From NCBI GenBank assembly GCA_002712005.1, contig PASP01000012.1, positions 62,001 to 126,000 of the forward strand: a stretch of 64,000 nucleotides of DNA, read 5' to 3'. Positions 10,114-18,701 of this stretch are shown piece after piece. The stretch's first letter is position 1, and each line of letters starts with the position of its first letter. The translations under genes were made by a program, and so were the position numbers. Below the pieces are notes generated by a model. The model had not been told where the DNA came from and searched no databases. It was given only the letters and a program-made list of their open reading frames with translations. The DNA is from Halobacteriovoraceae bacterium (GTDB taxonomy: Bacteria; Bdellovibrionota; Bacteriovoracia; Bacteriovoracales; Bacteriovoracaceae).

Positions 10114-10203
10114 CAACGATCCTTCTTTCTAGAAGCTCACTTTGGTGGACTTATCTTCTATTCCTTTCTAAAATAGAGAAGTTTGATATCCCAAAGGTAA
10201 TAT

Positions 10204-10593
10204 ATGAAATACTTATTTATTCTCTATTTCTCATTCATTTATTTTCCCAATACACTGGCCCAAGTAAATGGAACTGAAAGTGATATTAAATGGGAGTTAC
10301 AAATTACCGATCCAGAATTTGAGCTTAAATACTTCAAGCTTGGTCCGTCGGACTATAAGGCCTTTATGGCCAAGACGAGCTGGCGTTGTAGTACGTCTGC
10401 CACTCAAAAGCGTGGAAAAATTGAATTAAAGAAGCTCTTTTGTGACTATAGCGTTGAGAAAACAGGCACTGTTACGACCACAGTAAGCTGCTCCCCTAGT
10501 AGGCCATATTCAGAAGCGACTTTAGAAATCTATGATGAAAGAAAGGATTTAACCTTTCAGGTCATGCTCAATTGCAGAAAGTCGACTCCCTAG
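10204..10593 (+). CDS. small secreted cysteine-containing protein, unknown
   Basis: 129 residues with a clear signal peptide (MKYLFILYFSFIYFPNTLAQ). ATG 10204 follows AAAGGTAATAT, a reasonable ribosome site. The mature domain has four or more Cys (WRCSTS, LFCDYS, VSCSPS, LNCRKS), spaced as in a small disulphide-bonded beta domain. Family not recognised. It is followed tail-to-tail by a convergent minus-strand gene only 12 nt away. Confidence 0.65.
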   Translation: MKYLFILYFSFIYFPNTLAQVNGTESDIKWELQITDPEFELKYFKLGPSDYKAFMAKTSWRCSTSATQKRGKIELKKLFCDYSVEKTGTVTTTVSCSPSRPYSEATLEIYDERKDLTFQVMLNCRKSTP

Positions 10594-10605
10594 ATCTAGA
10601 ACTTT

Positions 10606-10881
10606 TTAAATGGCCCTGGCCTCTTCTTCCATACCGTCATCATAGACAACCCAGAAGTCACTCTTGCTGGGATAGGATACTTCTTCCCCATTATCCAGCT
10701 CGCCAATTACGCTATCCGTTTCAGAGTCAAATTTTACAAGCTTTAAAAACCTCGTCTTATGGTCCCATCCCAAATAGCGAACTTTGAAGTCTTCACTTTC
10801 TTGTCCCTGCATCTGAGCAGACTTTTCTCCGTTATTCTTAATTTGCCACCATTCTCTTAAACATAATACATTTGATCGCAT
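10606..10881 (-). CDS. small acidic conserved-looking cytosolic protein, unknown
   Basis: 91 residues. The minus-strand ATG is preceded by AAAAGAGGTCAAA, a strong Shine-Dalgarno with good spacing, which is the main reason to believe this gene over the overlapping plus-strand frame at 10572-10787. Composition is acidic and there is no signal peptide. The segment VRYLGWDHKTRFLKLVKF followed by NGEEVSYPSK suggests a small beta-barrel of SH3 or Tudor type. Function unknown. It is divergent from the lipoprotein gene starting at 11150, sharing a 268-bp intergenic region. Confidence 0.6.
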   Translation of the reverse strand: MRSNVLCLREWWQIKNNGEKSAQMQGQESEDFKVRYLGWDHKTRFLKLVKFDSETDSVIGELDNGEEVSYPSKSDFWVVYDDGMEEEARAI

Positions 10882-10942
10882 TTTGACCTCTTTTCCATAG
10901 TTTAGGGTGTTTCACTAAGTATCCATCTTAGCGGATATCTCA

Positions 10943-10964
10943 TTTTAGCGAATTTTCGCTAAAA
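10943..10964. promoter_or_regulatory. perfect inverted repeat in a divergent intergenic region
   Basis: TTTTAGCGAA, a 2-nt centre, then TTCGCTAAAA forms a perfect 10-bp dyad between the divergent genes at 10881 (minus) and 11150 (plus). It has no GC-rich stem, so it looks more like an operator than a terminator. Another TTAGCGGATA lies about 15 bp to the left. The rest of 10882-11149 is AT-rich with no further gene. Confidence 0.4.
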
Positions 10965-11149
10965 ATCCAGCATAAAATAAAACGGTCGTTTCTTTTAACT
11001 TCTTTACCCAAAAGCTCCAGTTTAGGAGATATTTTCCTCTAGAGAGAGTGTTCAGGAGTTCACCTTAGGTCTAGAGATGGCCCACCGAAGAGAGAGGTAG
11101 ATTCTCTATAAAAGAGAGTCAATTAAACTAATGAAATAGGACTTAACTC

Positions 11150-11986
11150 ATGGCAAAAGAAAGAATCATCCTCTCTAGTCTTCTCGCACTAGGTCTTCTA
11201 GGTTGCTCCACCTATCAGCATCCAGAATCTATCGCAGATAAGATGAGCCGCTTTAGTCCTAGAGACGTCAATCCCAATAAAGTTCCCAAAATCATGATTC
11301 CTGAATCCTCAGCTTCACGCGGTATTGCGAGTGTAGAAACTCAGGATGCCCCAGAAGAAAATACTTACGACACAGAATCGATGGAATCAGAAACAGATGG
11401 ACTTACTTATAAGAGACTCTATTTTATGGGACTCTATCAACAATATCGAACCCTAGGAGCTTATATCCAAAAAGAGCAAGTTCCAGAGATTCAACATTGT
11501 CCTAGCTTTCACACAACTCTATTAAATGGAAAGACCTACTCTTCAGTTGATCCTCAGCAGATGAAGAAGAAGAAAATTGATTTCAATGAGAGATTTCAAT
11601 CCATAGATGAGGCGAAGGCCGCTTACTATCCAGAGCTCTTTCTCCCCATGGAAGTAGATGATCATTCGACGACACTAGCAGACGTCATCAAAGAGAGTCC
11701 TGAGCTTGATAAGAATGTCGCCTTTGAACAGGCCTTAAAAGTTCATCTAACTAAGACCTATAAAGAGCTTGAGGAATTATGTGACTCTGGTCACTCGTCA
11801 AATTACTATAATTATGAAAACCTCACTCGACATATAAAAAGCTATCGCTCTCACTATACGGCCGGTGGTCAACCCTTCAAGACTCTTGTTAAGACGACCA
11901 TTTTTTCGAATATGGCCTTAATTGAAAGTCTAGAACTTGGTCAACCTACACAGAATCGCTCAAGAATGCCAGCTTCTGTAGGATGA
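11150..11986 (+). CDS. lipoprotein of unknown function; coding continues past its TGA to 12091
   Basis: 278 residues to TGA 11984-11986. The N-terminus MAKERIILSSLLALGLLGC is a lipoprotein signal with Cys19 as lipidated residue. The rest is hydrophilic and helical with no recognised domain. The same frame continues after the TGA for 34 codons of ordinary composition (starting RDNSPSANQYQDK, ending QNLDRR) to TAA at 12089-12091, and a hairpin terminator begins just 8 nt later. The natural end is therefore probably 12091, for a 313-codon gene with an internal TGA at codon 279. It may be a recent nonsense mutation or tolerated readthrough; losing 34 residues may be harmless. Confidence 0.7.
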   Translation: MAKERIILSSLLALGLLGCSTYQHPESIADKMSRFSPRDVNPNKVPKIMIPESSASRGIASVETQDAPEENTYDTESMESETDGLTYKRLYFMGLYQQYRTLGAYIQKEQVPEIQHCPSFHTTLLNGKTYSSVDPQQMKKKKIDFNERFQSIDEAKAAYYPELFLPMEVDDHSTTLADVIKESPELDKNVAFEQALKVHLTKTYKELEELCDSGHSSNYYNYENLTRHIKSYRSHYTAGGQPFKTLVKTTIFSNMALIESLELGQPTQNRSRMPASVG

Positions 11987-12099
11987 AGAGACAACTCTCC
12001 TTCGGCAAATCAATATCAAGATAAGATGTTAAAGGATCTCAACCTTAGCTGGTCAAAGAAGTACTTAATTCAAAATCTAGATCGTCGTTAAATGAAACG

Positions 12100-12122
12100 A
12101 ACTACCCAAAAAGTGGGTAGTT
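12100..12122. terminator. bidirectional hairpin terminator
   Basis: AACTACCCA (12100-12108), a 5-nt A-rich loop and TGGGTAGTT (12114-12122) form a perfect 9-bp stem between the convergent lipoprotein gene and bamB. It abuts the bamB stop codon. No long U-run follows, so its strength is uncertain. Confidence 0.65.
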
Positions 12123-13295
12123 CTAGCGAAAGACATAGAGTCTATTTCTTGAACTATAAGCAGCAAGGATCCCATCATCCACGGCCAAATCTCCAAAGAG
12201 GGCCGATGAACTGTGACCAAAATTGAAAACTTCTTTCACTTTCGTAAGCTCTTTATTCACTGAAAGAAGCTGACCTTTAGTTGTTCCTGCCACATAACCA
12301 TTCTTCCAACTTTTAATAGAAGTGATGGCAAAATCAGATATAGCAAGTTTCTTAAGCTCATTGAGATTTTCATCGAGAAGAACAATTTCTCCTTCAGAAT
12401 TACCGATAATTAATCCCTCAGGAACGATGAGCGGGGTTCGTGAAATCTGATGAGGGATCTTTCTCAAAATAATTCCCCCTTTAATATCCATAATTGTAAG
12501 GGCACCTGCTAAACTTCCCACGATAAGCTTATTCTTATAAATGAGAGGTCGGGTATCGATATCAATAAATTTTGGACCATCAACAACCTTTCTCTCCCAC
12601 AGAAGAATTCCTTCTTCTAAACTAAAAGAACCAACAGTTCCATCGGCAAAGCCCACATAGACTTGATTATCGTGAACAATAGGTCGGCTGACTCTTTGAA
12701 GGGTGGTTAAAAAAGGAACTGCTCTCTTATAGGCCCAAAGAATTTTTCCCGTGAGAGCATCTAAACAAACAATTTTATGATTTCGTGTGTGAACAATCAA
12801 TCGCCCACTATGATAAGTAGGACGGCCTTCAACAGCTCCACCTAAATCGACATTGTAAGAAAGCTTTCCACTCAAACGATCCCGAGCAAAGAGGCGTCCC
12901 TCAACATTTCCATAGGCAACAAGTTGACCAAAGACAACTGGAGCAGAATGAAAAGATGATTTCGAGTCAAAAGCATTCCAAATCTCTCTTCCATTATAGA
13001 GATCGTAAGCTGCTACAGCTCCACTATTGCTTCCCATGTAGACAATACCATCAAAAATCGTCGGACCTTGTAATCCAATGGGAAGATTTCCAGTAACGTG
13101 ATCACTATCCAGATTCTTAATCCAGGCGGGAACAAAAATGGGGGCTTCAGGCTTTATTCCTTTTGGAGAATACTCTCCCCACTTATTGTCTAGGTGAGAG
13201 CAAGATCCGAAACATAGAGTAGTCGCAATCAACAAGAAAAGAGTTTTCCCCTCTTTAAGAAAACTCTTAGAACCAACAGCATTATTGAAAATCAT
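12123..13295 (-). CDS. bamB: BamB-like outer-membrane assembly lipoprotein (PQQ-type beta-propeller)
   Basis: 390 residues. A lipoprotein signal ends at Cys32 (TLCFGSC). The rest is a chain of PQQ-like beta-propeller blades: VAAYDLYNGREIW, ARDRLSGKLSY, VCLDALTGKILWAY and VGSFSLEEGILLWE are typical A-x-D-x-x-T-G-x-x-x-W blade signatures. This matches BamB, the scaffold lipoprotein of the BAM complex on the periplasmic face of the outer membrane. AAAAGG precedes ATG 13295. It lies 33 nt downstream of the YfgM-like gene, the same yfgM-bamB order as in enterobacteria. In those, der follows directly; here der is 3.5 kb away. Confidence 0.85.
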   Translation of the reverse strand: MIFNNAVGSKSFLKEGKTLFLLIATTLCFGSCSHLDNKWGEYSPKGIKPEAPIFVPAWIKNLDSDHVTGNLPIGLQGPTIFDGIVYMGSNSGAVAAYDLYNGREIWNAFDSKSSFHSAPVVFGQLVAYGNVEGRLFARDRLSGKLSYNVDLGGAVEGRPTYHSGRLIVHTRNHKIVCLDALTGKILWAYKRAVPFLTTLQRVSRPIVHDNQVYVGFADGTVGSFSLEEGILLWERKVVDGPKFIDIDTRPLIYKNKLIVGSLAGALTIMDIKGGIILRKIPHQISRTPLIVPEGLIIGNSEGEIVLLDENLNELKKLAISDFAITSIKSWKNGYVAGTTKGQLLSVNKELTKVKEVFNFGHSSSALFGDLAVDDGILAAYSSRNRLYVFR

Positions 13296-13328
13296 AATTA
13301 ACCTTTTAGCAGTGAAATGAACTATCCA

Positions 13329-14018
13329 TTAAAGTTCAGAAAGATAGAGTTTCGCCATTTTCTTAAACTCTTCTTCTTTCCCATTATCGATAACATGTTG
13401 GAAAGAAGATTTGGCCTTCTCTGTATCTCCTGTTTTCAACTGGAGTCTTCCAAGATCAAGATAGATTTTATCTTCCATATACTTAATTGATCCAGAGATA
13501 AGAGTGTTAAGGTGCTTAAGGGCTTCATCAAGCTTATTTAAGTTTTCGGCAAGAACGGCAGCTCTCATTCTTAAGAAGTAAGCAGCTTGATCATTAGAAA
13601 CTTTGTCCATGGCCTCAGTGGCCACCGAGTAGGCCATTTCGTAGTTCCCTTTTTCGGAAAGGGCATCAACGACTTCTACTGAAAAGCTACCAGCACCGTC
13701 GAAGCTTCCCACTTCTTCTAGAGTGGCACTATATTTTGCAACAAGTTCCTTCGCCTCTAACTTTCCTTCACGAAAGGAAGACAAATTATCTTGAGTAAAA
13801 TTAAAAAGAACGGTCGCGTACTCATTATTCTTCTTCGTTTGAAAGTGATTGAATACTCCATATCCAATAAGACCTAAGAAAATAAGTACAATAAGAGAAA
13901 TCGTCAGAGACTTATTTTCGGCAATCCATGCACCAAAGGAGGTTTCTTTTAGTTCTCAATCAAGTTTTGCAGTATCGATTGGTCCAGATTCAGTAGGTGT
14001 ATTTGTCGTAGTATTCAT
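13329..14018 (-). CDS. YfgM-like membrane-anchored TPR protein interrupted by in-frame TGA (codon 21)
   Basis: The downstream part (residues 79-229) has TPR-like helices (AYSVATEAMDKVSNDQAAYF, LDEALKHLNTLI, LQLKTGDTEKAKSSFQ). Upstream in the same frame, coding quality continues: SFGAWIAENK followed by a membrane helix around residues 38-56, then NHFQTKKN, which is YfgM topology. It begins at ATG 14018 with GAGGG 11 nt before it. TGA at 13958-13956 interrupts codon 21, between LD and ELKETS. No ATG, GTG or TTG lies between the TGA and TTG 13784, which would delete the anchor. YfgM is a periplasmic chaperone partner of SecYEG; bamB follows. Either a nonsense mutant, an error, or readthrough. 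Confidence 0.75.
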
Positions 14019-14143
14019 TAGGCTAATCCCTCAGTGGTTAGTCATTTAAAGATTTATATCTCAATAGGTTAATAAGTTCTTAATTAGAGGCTAAATTTTA
14101 GGATAATTGACATCAAAGTTCAAAGCAAAAACCATGAAATTAC

Positions 14144-14157
14144 GGGGGATAACCCCC
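14144..14157. promoter_or_regulatory. GC hairpin in the yfgM / barrel-gene divergent region
   Basis: GGGGG-ATAA-CCCCC followed by TTTT on the plus strand, then a GGC-rich stretch with a second possible hairpin (AGGC-TTACTT-GCCT, about 14171-14184). It lies about 110 bp upstream of the barrel gene at 14265 and could be a 5' leader element or a terminator. I could not match it to a known riboswitch. The rest of 14019-14264 holds no gene. Confidence 0.4.
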
Positions 14158-14264
14158 TTTTAGGCGCGAAGGCTTACTTGCCTATTGGAAAGGCTTCGGT
14201 TTATCATAATTATGTAATATTTAAGGCCTATTCATATTCACGCAACTAGTCAAAGGAATGACTT

Positions 14265-14798
14265 ATGCTTAGCAAAATTCAAACTCAACAATCCTTATTC
14301 TTTTATAAGAAATATCAACTCTATATCTTGGCGGCTATGGCCTTTATTCTATTAAGTGCCCCTTCACCCCTTGCTATGGAGAGAATTTCACGTCTTGGTG
14401 TCGGCTTCTCTGGGCAAATGAAAAATGATATTCCGGCCTTGAGTTTCAAGCTCCAAAAAAGTAAGTCTTTCGCATTTGGTGGCCTGCTGGGATTTAGCAA
14501 TAAAGACAATGGTGGTGGTCACGCAGCCGCGATTAAAATCTATCGCAATATTTTTGATGAACCGCACCTCACTTTCTATGGTTCTGTCCTAGGGGGAATT
14601 ATAAAAGAAAAGAATCAAGGTAATAGTGAGTCTGGTTTTCAAGCGGATCTTACACTAGGTTCTGAATTTAGCTTTGCTGGACTGCAAAGTCTGGGCTTTA
14701 GTCTCGAATTTGGAGTGTCCTTTTATAAACTGGATGACTTTGTAACCGAGACGGTCGGAAATAACTTTCTTGTGGCCGCCGTTCACTTCTATCTCTAA
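14265..14798 (+). CDS. small outer-membrane beta-barrel-like protein
   Basis: 177 residues. ATG 14265 is preceded by AAGGAATGACTT. A long N-terminal hydrophobic segment (YILAAMAFILLSAPSPLAM) acts as signal. The mature part has alternating short beta strands rich in Gly, Phe and Ser (GLLGFSNKD, FGVSFYKLDDF) and ends with an aromatic-hydrophobic strand AAVHFYL, the pattern of outer-membrane barrels. Function unknown. It is followed 17 nt later by another barrel gene, so the pair is probably one operon. Confidence 0.6.
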   Translation: MLSKIQTQQSLFFYKKYQLYILAAMAFILLSAPSPLAMERISRLGVGFSGQMKNDIPALSFKLQKSKSFAFGGLLGFSNKDNGGGHAAAIKIYRNIFDEPHLTFYGSVLGGIIKEKNQGNSESGFQADLTLGSEFSFAGLQSLGFSLEFGVSFYKLDDFVTETVGNNFLVAAVHFYL

Positions 14799-14815
14799 TT
14801 AAAAATGAAGCATCA

Positions 14816-15643
14816 ATGAATATGGGAAACCCAAGCATGACTCAATCTCAAATTAAGAAAATTTTCTTACTCCCTTTCTTTGCAAGCTTACTGCTTTTGC
14901 CATCTCTAGCTCAGGCTCAAGTTGGTGTGGCGGTAGATCCCTTTGCTGTTGAAGAGGACGATCTCAATATCGGAGGAGATATATTTTCTGATTTTAATGA
15001 AGATATAGAAAGTGCTCAAATTGCAGAAGATGAACGCTTCTATCGCTATGGCCGCTTTTTTAGTTTTCAAATTGGTCTAGGTGTTACCACTTTTGATGGA
15101 AATCGTGGGGCTGCTTATGAAGACAATCCTCCCACCTACAATATCGGAATTAACTACTTCATGGACTTCAGAAATTCTTTTGCCATGGGCTTTGAATATT
15201 CGAAACATAATTTTGTTTTAGAAGATGAAACTTTTGGATTCCAAGGTCAGGGGGCAGTAGGGCTCGTAGATGTAAGTATGCTTAGAATCTACTTTGCTCC
15301 CCGCTACTATATTGATACAGCTGATCTTGGTACGGCCATCACTTATTACAACCCCTATCTTACAGCGCGACTGGAATACTGGTACGTCAATAATAAGTTC
15401 CGCGATCAAGATGGGGTCGTTCCCGACGACTCTGGTGGTGGTCTAGGCGTAGGACTTGGAGGTGGTTTTGAATTTCCTATCAAAATTAAAGAGAGTTATT
15501 TGGGTGTAGAGGTGCTATGGCATAGTGTTTCTTTCCATGACAAATTCACTCAAAACTATCGCTCCGTCAACGGAGGTCAAGGATATGATGACCTCTCCGG
15601 TAACGCCTATTCTGTTATCGTATCCTACGTCATTAACTGGTAA
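14816..15643 (+). CDS. outer-membrane beta-barrel protein, unknown
   Basis: 275 residues from ATG 14816; ATG 14837 (MTQSQIKKIFLL...) is an equally good start and gives a tighter signal peptide cut after LAQAQ. The linker after cleavage is acidic. Then come amphipathic strands (FSFQIGLGVTTF, FAMGFEYSKHNF, MLRIYFAPRYY, AYSVIVSYVINW) ending in a C-terminal aromatic residue, as BAM substrates do. It resembles OmpW/OmpA-like small barrels but I cannot assign a family. A strong terminator follows immediately. Confidence 0.65.
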   Translation: MNMGNPSMTQSQIKKIFLLPFFASLLLLPSLAQAQVGVAVDPFAVEEDDLNIGGDIFSDFNEDIESAQIAEDERFYRYGRFFSFQIGLGVTTFDGNRGAAYEDNPPTYNIGINYFMDFRNSFAMGFEYSKHNFVLEDETFGFQGQGAVGLVDVSMLRIYFAPRYYIDTADLGTAITYYNPYLTARLEYWYVNNKFRDQDGVVPDDSGGGLGVGLGGGFEFPIKIKESYLGVEVLWHSVSFHDKFTQNYRSVNGGQGYDDLSGNAYSVIVSYVINW

Positions 15644-15646
15644 AAA

Positions 15647-15678
15647 AAAGAAGGCGGCCGAGGGAGACCGCCTTCTTT
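15647..15678. terminator. strong bidirectional intrinsic terminator
   Basis: AAAGAAGGCGG (15647-15657) and CCGCCTTCTTT (15668-15678) form an 11-bp perfect stem with a 10-nt loop, flanked by A-run on the left and T-run on the right. It separates the convergent barrel and esterase genes and can serve both. Confidence 0.85.
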
Positions 15679-15713
15679 GGCAAAGAGGGACAAAACCAAG
15701 GAACGTCTCTTTT

Positions 15714-16673
15714 TTAAAGACGCTGGTTATTCGTAATTAAGAAGTTCAATAGATAGAGAGGATAATTCACACTATCTCTAGCAATATAATCATCCTTATC
15801 CCCACCTGTTCCGGCGGGCCAAGCGTGACCAATACCTTTATTTTCGATGAGAGAGAGAACCAATTTATTCTTTCTATAGTAGAGCGTCCCCTTCCCTTCT
15901 ACTTTACTTCCAGGAAGACGGCTCATTTCCATGGCCACACTTGAATCGGTTCCTAAGATTTGAGCAAAGGCCTGACGATTGAGATCATTATAATCTGTAT
16001 CCACAATAAAATCGTTATCTCCATAAATAATAGAGACCACTAAGTTTTTTAAATATCGTTTATTCTTTCCGGCAAGTTTCTCGCAATTCTTTACGATCTC
16101 TTCGACAGAGATTTTTGCTCGTGTTGTTTGAAAAGCAGAAGTTCCGACACTAGGAGCAGCATTAACTCCTACCCCTGCAATCAACTCAGGGGCCAAACAG
16201 GCCATGACCATTGTCTCTCCCCCCCCTGAACTTAAACCCGATAGAAAAATACTTCTTTTCTCTACGGGATAGAGTTTATTAAGAAATTCCACAAGCTCTA
16301 TGAGATAGCCGCTATGTCCGGTTGAACGACTATGTCCAAGACCATAGTAATCCCAGCAACCCGCGTAGACGCCCCCATCTGGAGCCGAAGGAAGAACGAT
16401 GAAAGTCGAGAACTCATTGGCAGCATCCTCCCAATTACCAAACTCTTTTAGAGTTTCGGCCTTTTGAGCGCATCCATGTAAGTTAATCATCAGGGGAAAT
16501 TTAACGGATCTTCCCAGCTCCATCGACTTCTGGACTTTTGTAGGGATATAGACATGGAGCTTAGAGTCTTTGAAATCGACTTGAGTCCATGCAGCAAAAC
16601 ATGATGAACTCTGCCCTAAAAAAGAGCCCAATATGAGGACCAAAACCTTAGAAAGATTGAATTTCTTATCCAT
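15714..16673 (-). CDS. secreted PHB-depolymerase/feruloyl-esterase-type esterase
   Basis: 319 residues with a signal peptide cut near CFAAW. Alpha/beta-hydrolase features: oxyanion loop INLHGC (about 64-69), nucleophile elbow GLSSGG with Ser148, an acid region YGDND and catalytic His in GIGHAWPAG. WDYYG before the elbow is typical of the esterase/PHB-depolymerase family (PF10503-type), exported enzymes that cleave short-chain polyester or carbohydrate-ester bonds. In a predator it might attack prey storage polymer, but that is inference. A promoter-like TTGACA/TATAAA pair lies at 16720-16746. It ends next to the strong terminator at 15647-15678. Confidence 0.8.
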   Translation of the reverse strand: MDKKFNLSKVLVLILGSFLGQSSSCFAAWTQVDFKDSKLHVYIPTKVQKSMELGRSVKFPLMINLHGCAQKAETLKEFGNWEDAANEFSTFIVLPSAPDGGVYAGCWDYYGLGHSRSTGHSGYLIELVEFLNKLYPVEKRSIFLSGLSSGGGETMVMACLAPELIAGVGVNAAPSVGTSAFQTTRAKISVEEIVKNCEKLAGKNKRYLKNLVVSIIYGDNDFIVDTDYNDLNRQAFAQILGTDSSVAMEMSRLPGSKVEGKGTLYYRKNKLVLSLIENKGIGHAWPAGTGGDKDDYIARDSVNYPLYLLNFLITNNQRL

Positions 16674-16719
16674 AGACTCTCCAGGCCCGATTTAAAAATA
16701 ATTTGAGCCTAGAGAGATT

Positions 16720-16746
16720 TTTATACAAGCGTACAATTATTGTCAA
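16720..16746 (-). promoter_or_regulatory. sigma-70-like promoter for the esterase gene
   Basis: On the minus strand TTGACA (16746-16741) and TATAAA (16725-16720) are separated by 15 nt, 47 nt upstream of the esterase ATG. The spacer is short of the ideal 17. A GCGTA...TACGC inverted repeat (16729-16751) overlaps the -35 and could be an operator. Confidence 0.4.
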
Positions 16747-16791
16747 TACGCTCGTTCTTTTTTATGAGAATAAATGAATATTTTCTTCTTA

Positions 16792-18675
16792 TTACCTGAG
16801 AACCTTCTTCATTCTCTTTTCTAGATCCTTACCGGTTCTAAAGATTAAATGAACTGGAGTATTATCCAAGTCAAAAGTTGTTCTCAAACCATTTCGAATA
16901 TAACGCTTATAGGTCTCAGGAATTCCCTTAGATCGATTCGCAAAAAAGAGAAATGTTGGTGGGCCACTCTTTACTTGAGAAGCATACTTGATTCTAAGTC
17001 TCTTCCCTCCTGAGCGAGTTACCGTAACTGGATTTCTCTCGATCATGGAAAAAACTAAACGATTCAGTTCACCAGTGGGTACCATCTTAGAGCGAATAAG
17101 AATGGTCTTAATAATCGTTTTCTTAAGGCGATTAATTCCCGTTTTATTCTTTGCGGAAATAGGAACAATGTCACAGAAATTTAACCATGGAACTTTATCT
17201 CTTAGGTCGGCCAACCATTCTTTACGATCTGTTTCTGTCTTGAGTGTGCTCTTTAAAAGATCGAGCTTATTCATACAGACAATAAGAGACTTCCCCTTAT
17301 CCAAAGCGATATCCATCAGACGACGATCTTGGTGACCAATCCCTTTAGTTGCATCGATCATAAAAATAACGATATCTGATTCTGTGATACATCGAAGAGA
17401 ACGATAAACCGATTGATTTTCAACAAAATCTTTAATATTTGATTTTCTTCGAATACCGGCCGTATCGACGAGGTGAACTGAGCGCCAATAGCTTCCCTCA
17501 TCCTCGAGCTCTTCTTCTTGATCATTCTCGATCATTTCATCTTCATCTTCATTTTCATTTTCATTTTGTTGATCACTAAAGAGCTCTTCGGCTTGAGTGC
17601 TTAGGGCTAGTTCGTCCTCACTGGCATCGAGAAGAAGGCTTTCTTTTTCTATGTGTTCGCCGTCTTCGTAGTCTTCGTTATCATCTTCGTTATATTCTTC
17701 GCTATACTCTTCGTTATATTCTTCATTATACTCATCGAAGAGATAATCATCTTCAAAGTCTGATTCCTGCTCTTCAATTTGATAGGAATCTATAATTCTG
17801 GAATAGACATCAGGATTATTATTTCTGAATTCTTCATATTGTTGAAAGAGAAGACGGTCATCTTTGTTGGGAGTCAGATCATCTGAAATACGGGCCGCTT
17901 CCTTTCCAAAAAAGAGATCAAAATATCCTTCAATGGGATCAACTGTTGTTCCAGGTATATTGGAAACCAACGCCCTTTCCGCCCCTATTAATTGATTGAG
18001 AAGCGTTGATTTCCCAGCATTGGGTGCACCAATAAGGGCCAAGCGGGCAACAACATTCTCTCGTGGGGTAATCCCTTGAGACAAGTTAACGGCCGACGGG
18101 TTTTCTTTAATGAATCCCAGACCACGCTCTTGAATTCTCTCCTTAAGTTCAGTCACTCCTTGGTTATGAGCAGCTGAACAGAGAAAGTAATCATCTACTG
18201 GAATTGAATAGAAATCGGCTTCCGTTCCCATTTGTTTTTCAGAATCGTACTTATTGATCACAAGCCAAAACTCTTTACCTTGGTAGCGGATAAACTTAGC
18301 GATCTCCGCATCAAAAGGGAGAGCCCCTTCACGAACATCTACTACCATAAGCACGAGATCAGACTCGTTGATCGCCGTTTTCGCGTGATCTGTCATGATA
18401 TTAAAGAACTTATCTTGATTACTTTCATTTTCTTCAACACGTTCAGGGTAAAATCCACCTGTATCTACCAAAATGATATCCACAGGCTCTTTATTTCCCA
18501 AGTCCTTTAAAGTGGTAATTCCATAGTGGCGATCACGGGTAACCCCTGGCTCATCGAAAGTAATCGACTTATGTTGTTTTCCCATAATCAAATTAAAAAG
18601 AGATGATTTTCCAACATTGGGTCGACCAATAAGGGAAACCACCATATTTCGTCTTTTTATATTTTGCGTATTCAT
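16792..18675 (-). CDS. der: GTPase Der (EngA) with large acidic insertion in the second G domain
   Basis: 627 residues against the usual 440-490. G domain 1: GRPNVGKSS (17-25), DTGG (71-74), NKYD (141-144). G domain 2: GAPNAGKST (216-224), PGTTVDP (about 241-247), DTAG (404-407), NKLD. The C-terminal KH-like domain follows ([17 protein letters not shown]...). Der is an essential GTPase of 50S ribosome assembly. About 140 residues, 252-397, are inserted between G2 and G3 of domain 2: first a helical part, then a Glu/Asp/Asn/Tyr-rich low-complexity stretch ([15 protein letters not shown]) and [10 protein letters not shown]. Without it the size is normal and all motifs are intact, so the protein should be active. 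It is the last gene of rnc-era-der. Confidence 0.93.
   Translation of the reverse strand: MNTQNIKRRNMVVSLIGRPNVGKSSLFNLIMGKQHKSITFDEPGVTRDRHYGITTLKDLGNKEPVDIILVDTGGFYPERVEENESNQDKFFNIMTDHAKTAINESDLVLMVVDVREGALPFDAEIAKFIRYQGKEFWLVINKYDSEKQMGTEADFYSIPVDDYFLCSAAHNQGVTELKERIQERGLGFIKENPSAVNLSQGITPRENVVARLALIGAPNAGKSTLLNQLIGAERALVSNIPGTTVDPIEGYFDLFFGKEAARISDDLTPNKDDRLLFQQYEEFRNNNPDVYSRIIDSYQIEEQESDFEDDYLFDEYNEEYNEEYSEEYNEDDNEDYEDGEHIEKESLLLDASEDELALSTQAEELFSDQQNENENEDEDEMIENDQEEELEDEGSYWRSVHLVDTAGIRRKSNIKDFVENQSVYRSLRCITESDIVIFMIDATKGIGHQDRRLMDIALDKGKSLIVCMNKLDLLKSTLKTETDRKEWLADLRDKVPWLNFCDIVPISAKNKTGINRLKKTIIKTILIRSKMVPTGELNRLVFSMIERNPVTVTRSGGKRLRIKYASQVKSGPPTFLFFANRSKGIPETYKRYIRNGLRTTFDLDNTPVHLIFRTGKDLEKRMKKVLR
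17485..17922 (-). repeat. low-complexity acidic insertion with degenerate short repeats inside der
   Basis: Encodes Der residues about 252-397. It contains tandem near-repeats of a 12-nt unit coding for NEEY/SEEY near 17680-17745, and a TTTTCA hexamer run near 17550-17570 coding for NENEN on the minus strand. The reading frame stays intact because repeat units are multiples of three. Confidence 0.75.
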
Positions 18676-18701
18676 ATCTTAAACCTTAAATAGAAGAGCT
18701 A

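Noticed and set aside
10572-10787. Plus-strand frame overlapping the small minus-strand gene
   Set aside because: The minus-strand gene has a good ribosome site and natural composition; the plus frame is Arg/His/Pro-rich shadow sequence.
13956-13958. Selenocysteine at the in-frame TGA codons
   Set aside because: No redox motif, no convincing downstream SECIS hairpin, and the host proteins are not selenoprotein families.
13849-14049. Plus-strand frame over the yfgM 5' region
   Set aside because: Antisense to the YfgM-like N-terminus; no ribosome site or domain.
14144-14200. c-di-GMP or other riboswitch upstream of the barrel gene
   Set aside because: Hairpins are present but none of the conserved riboswitch sequences was found.
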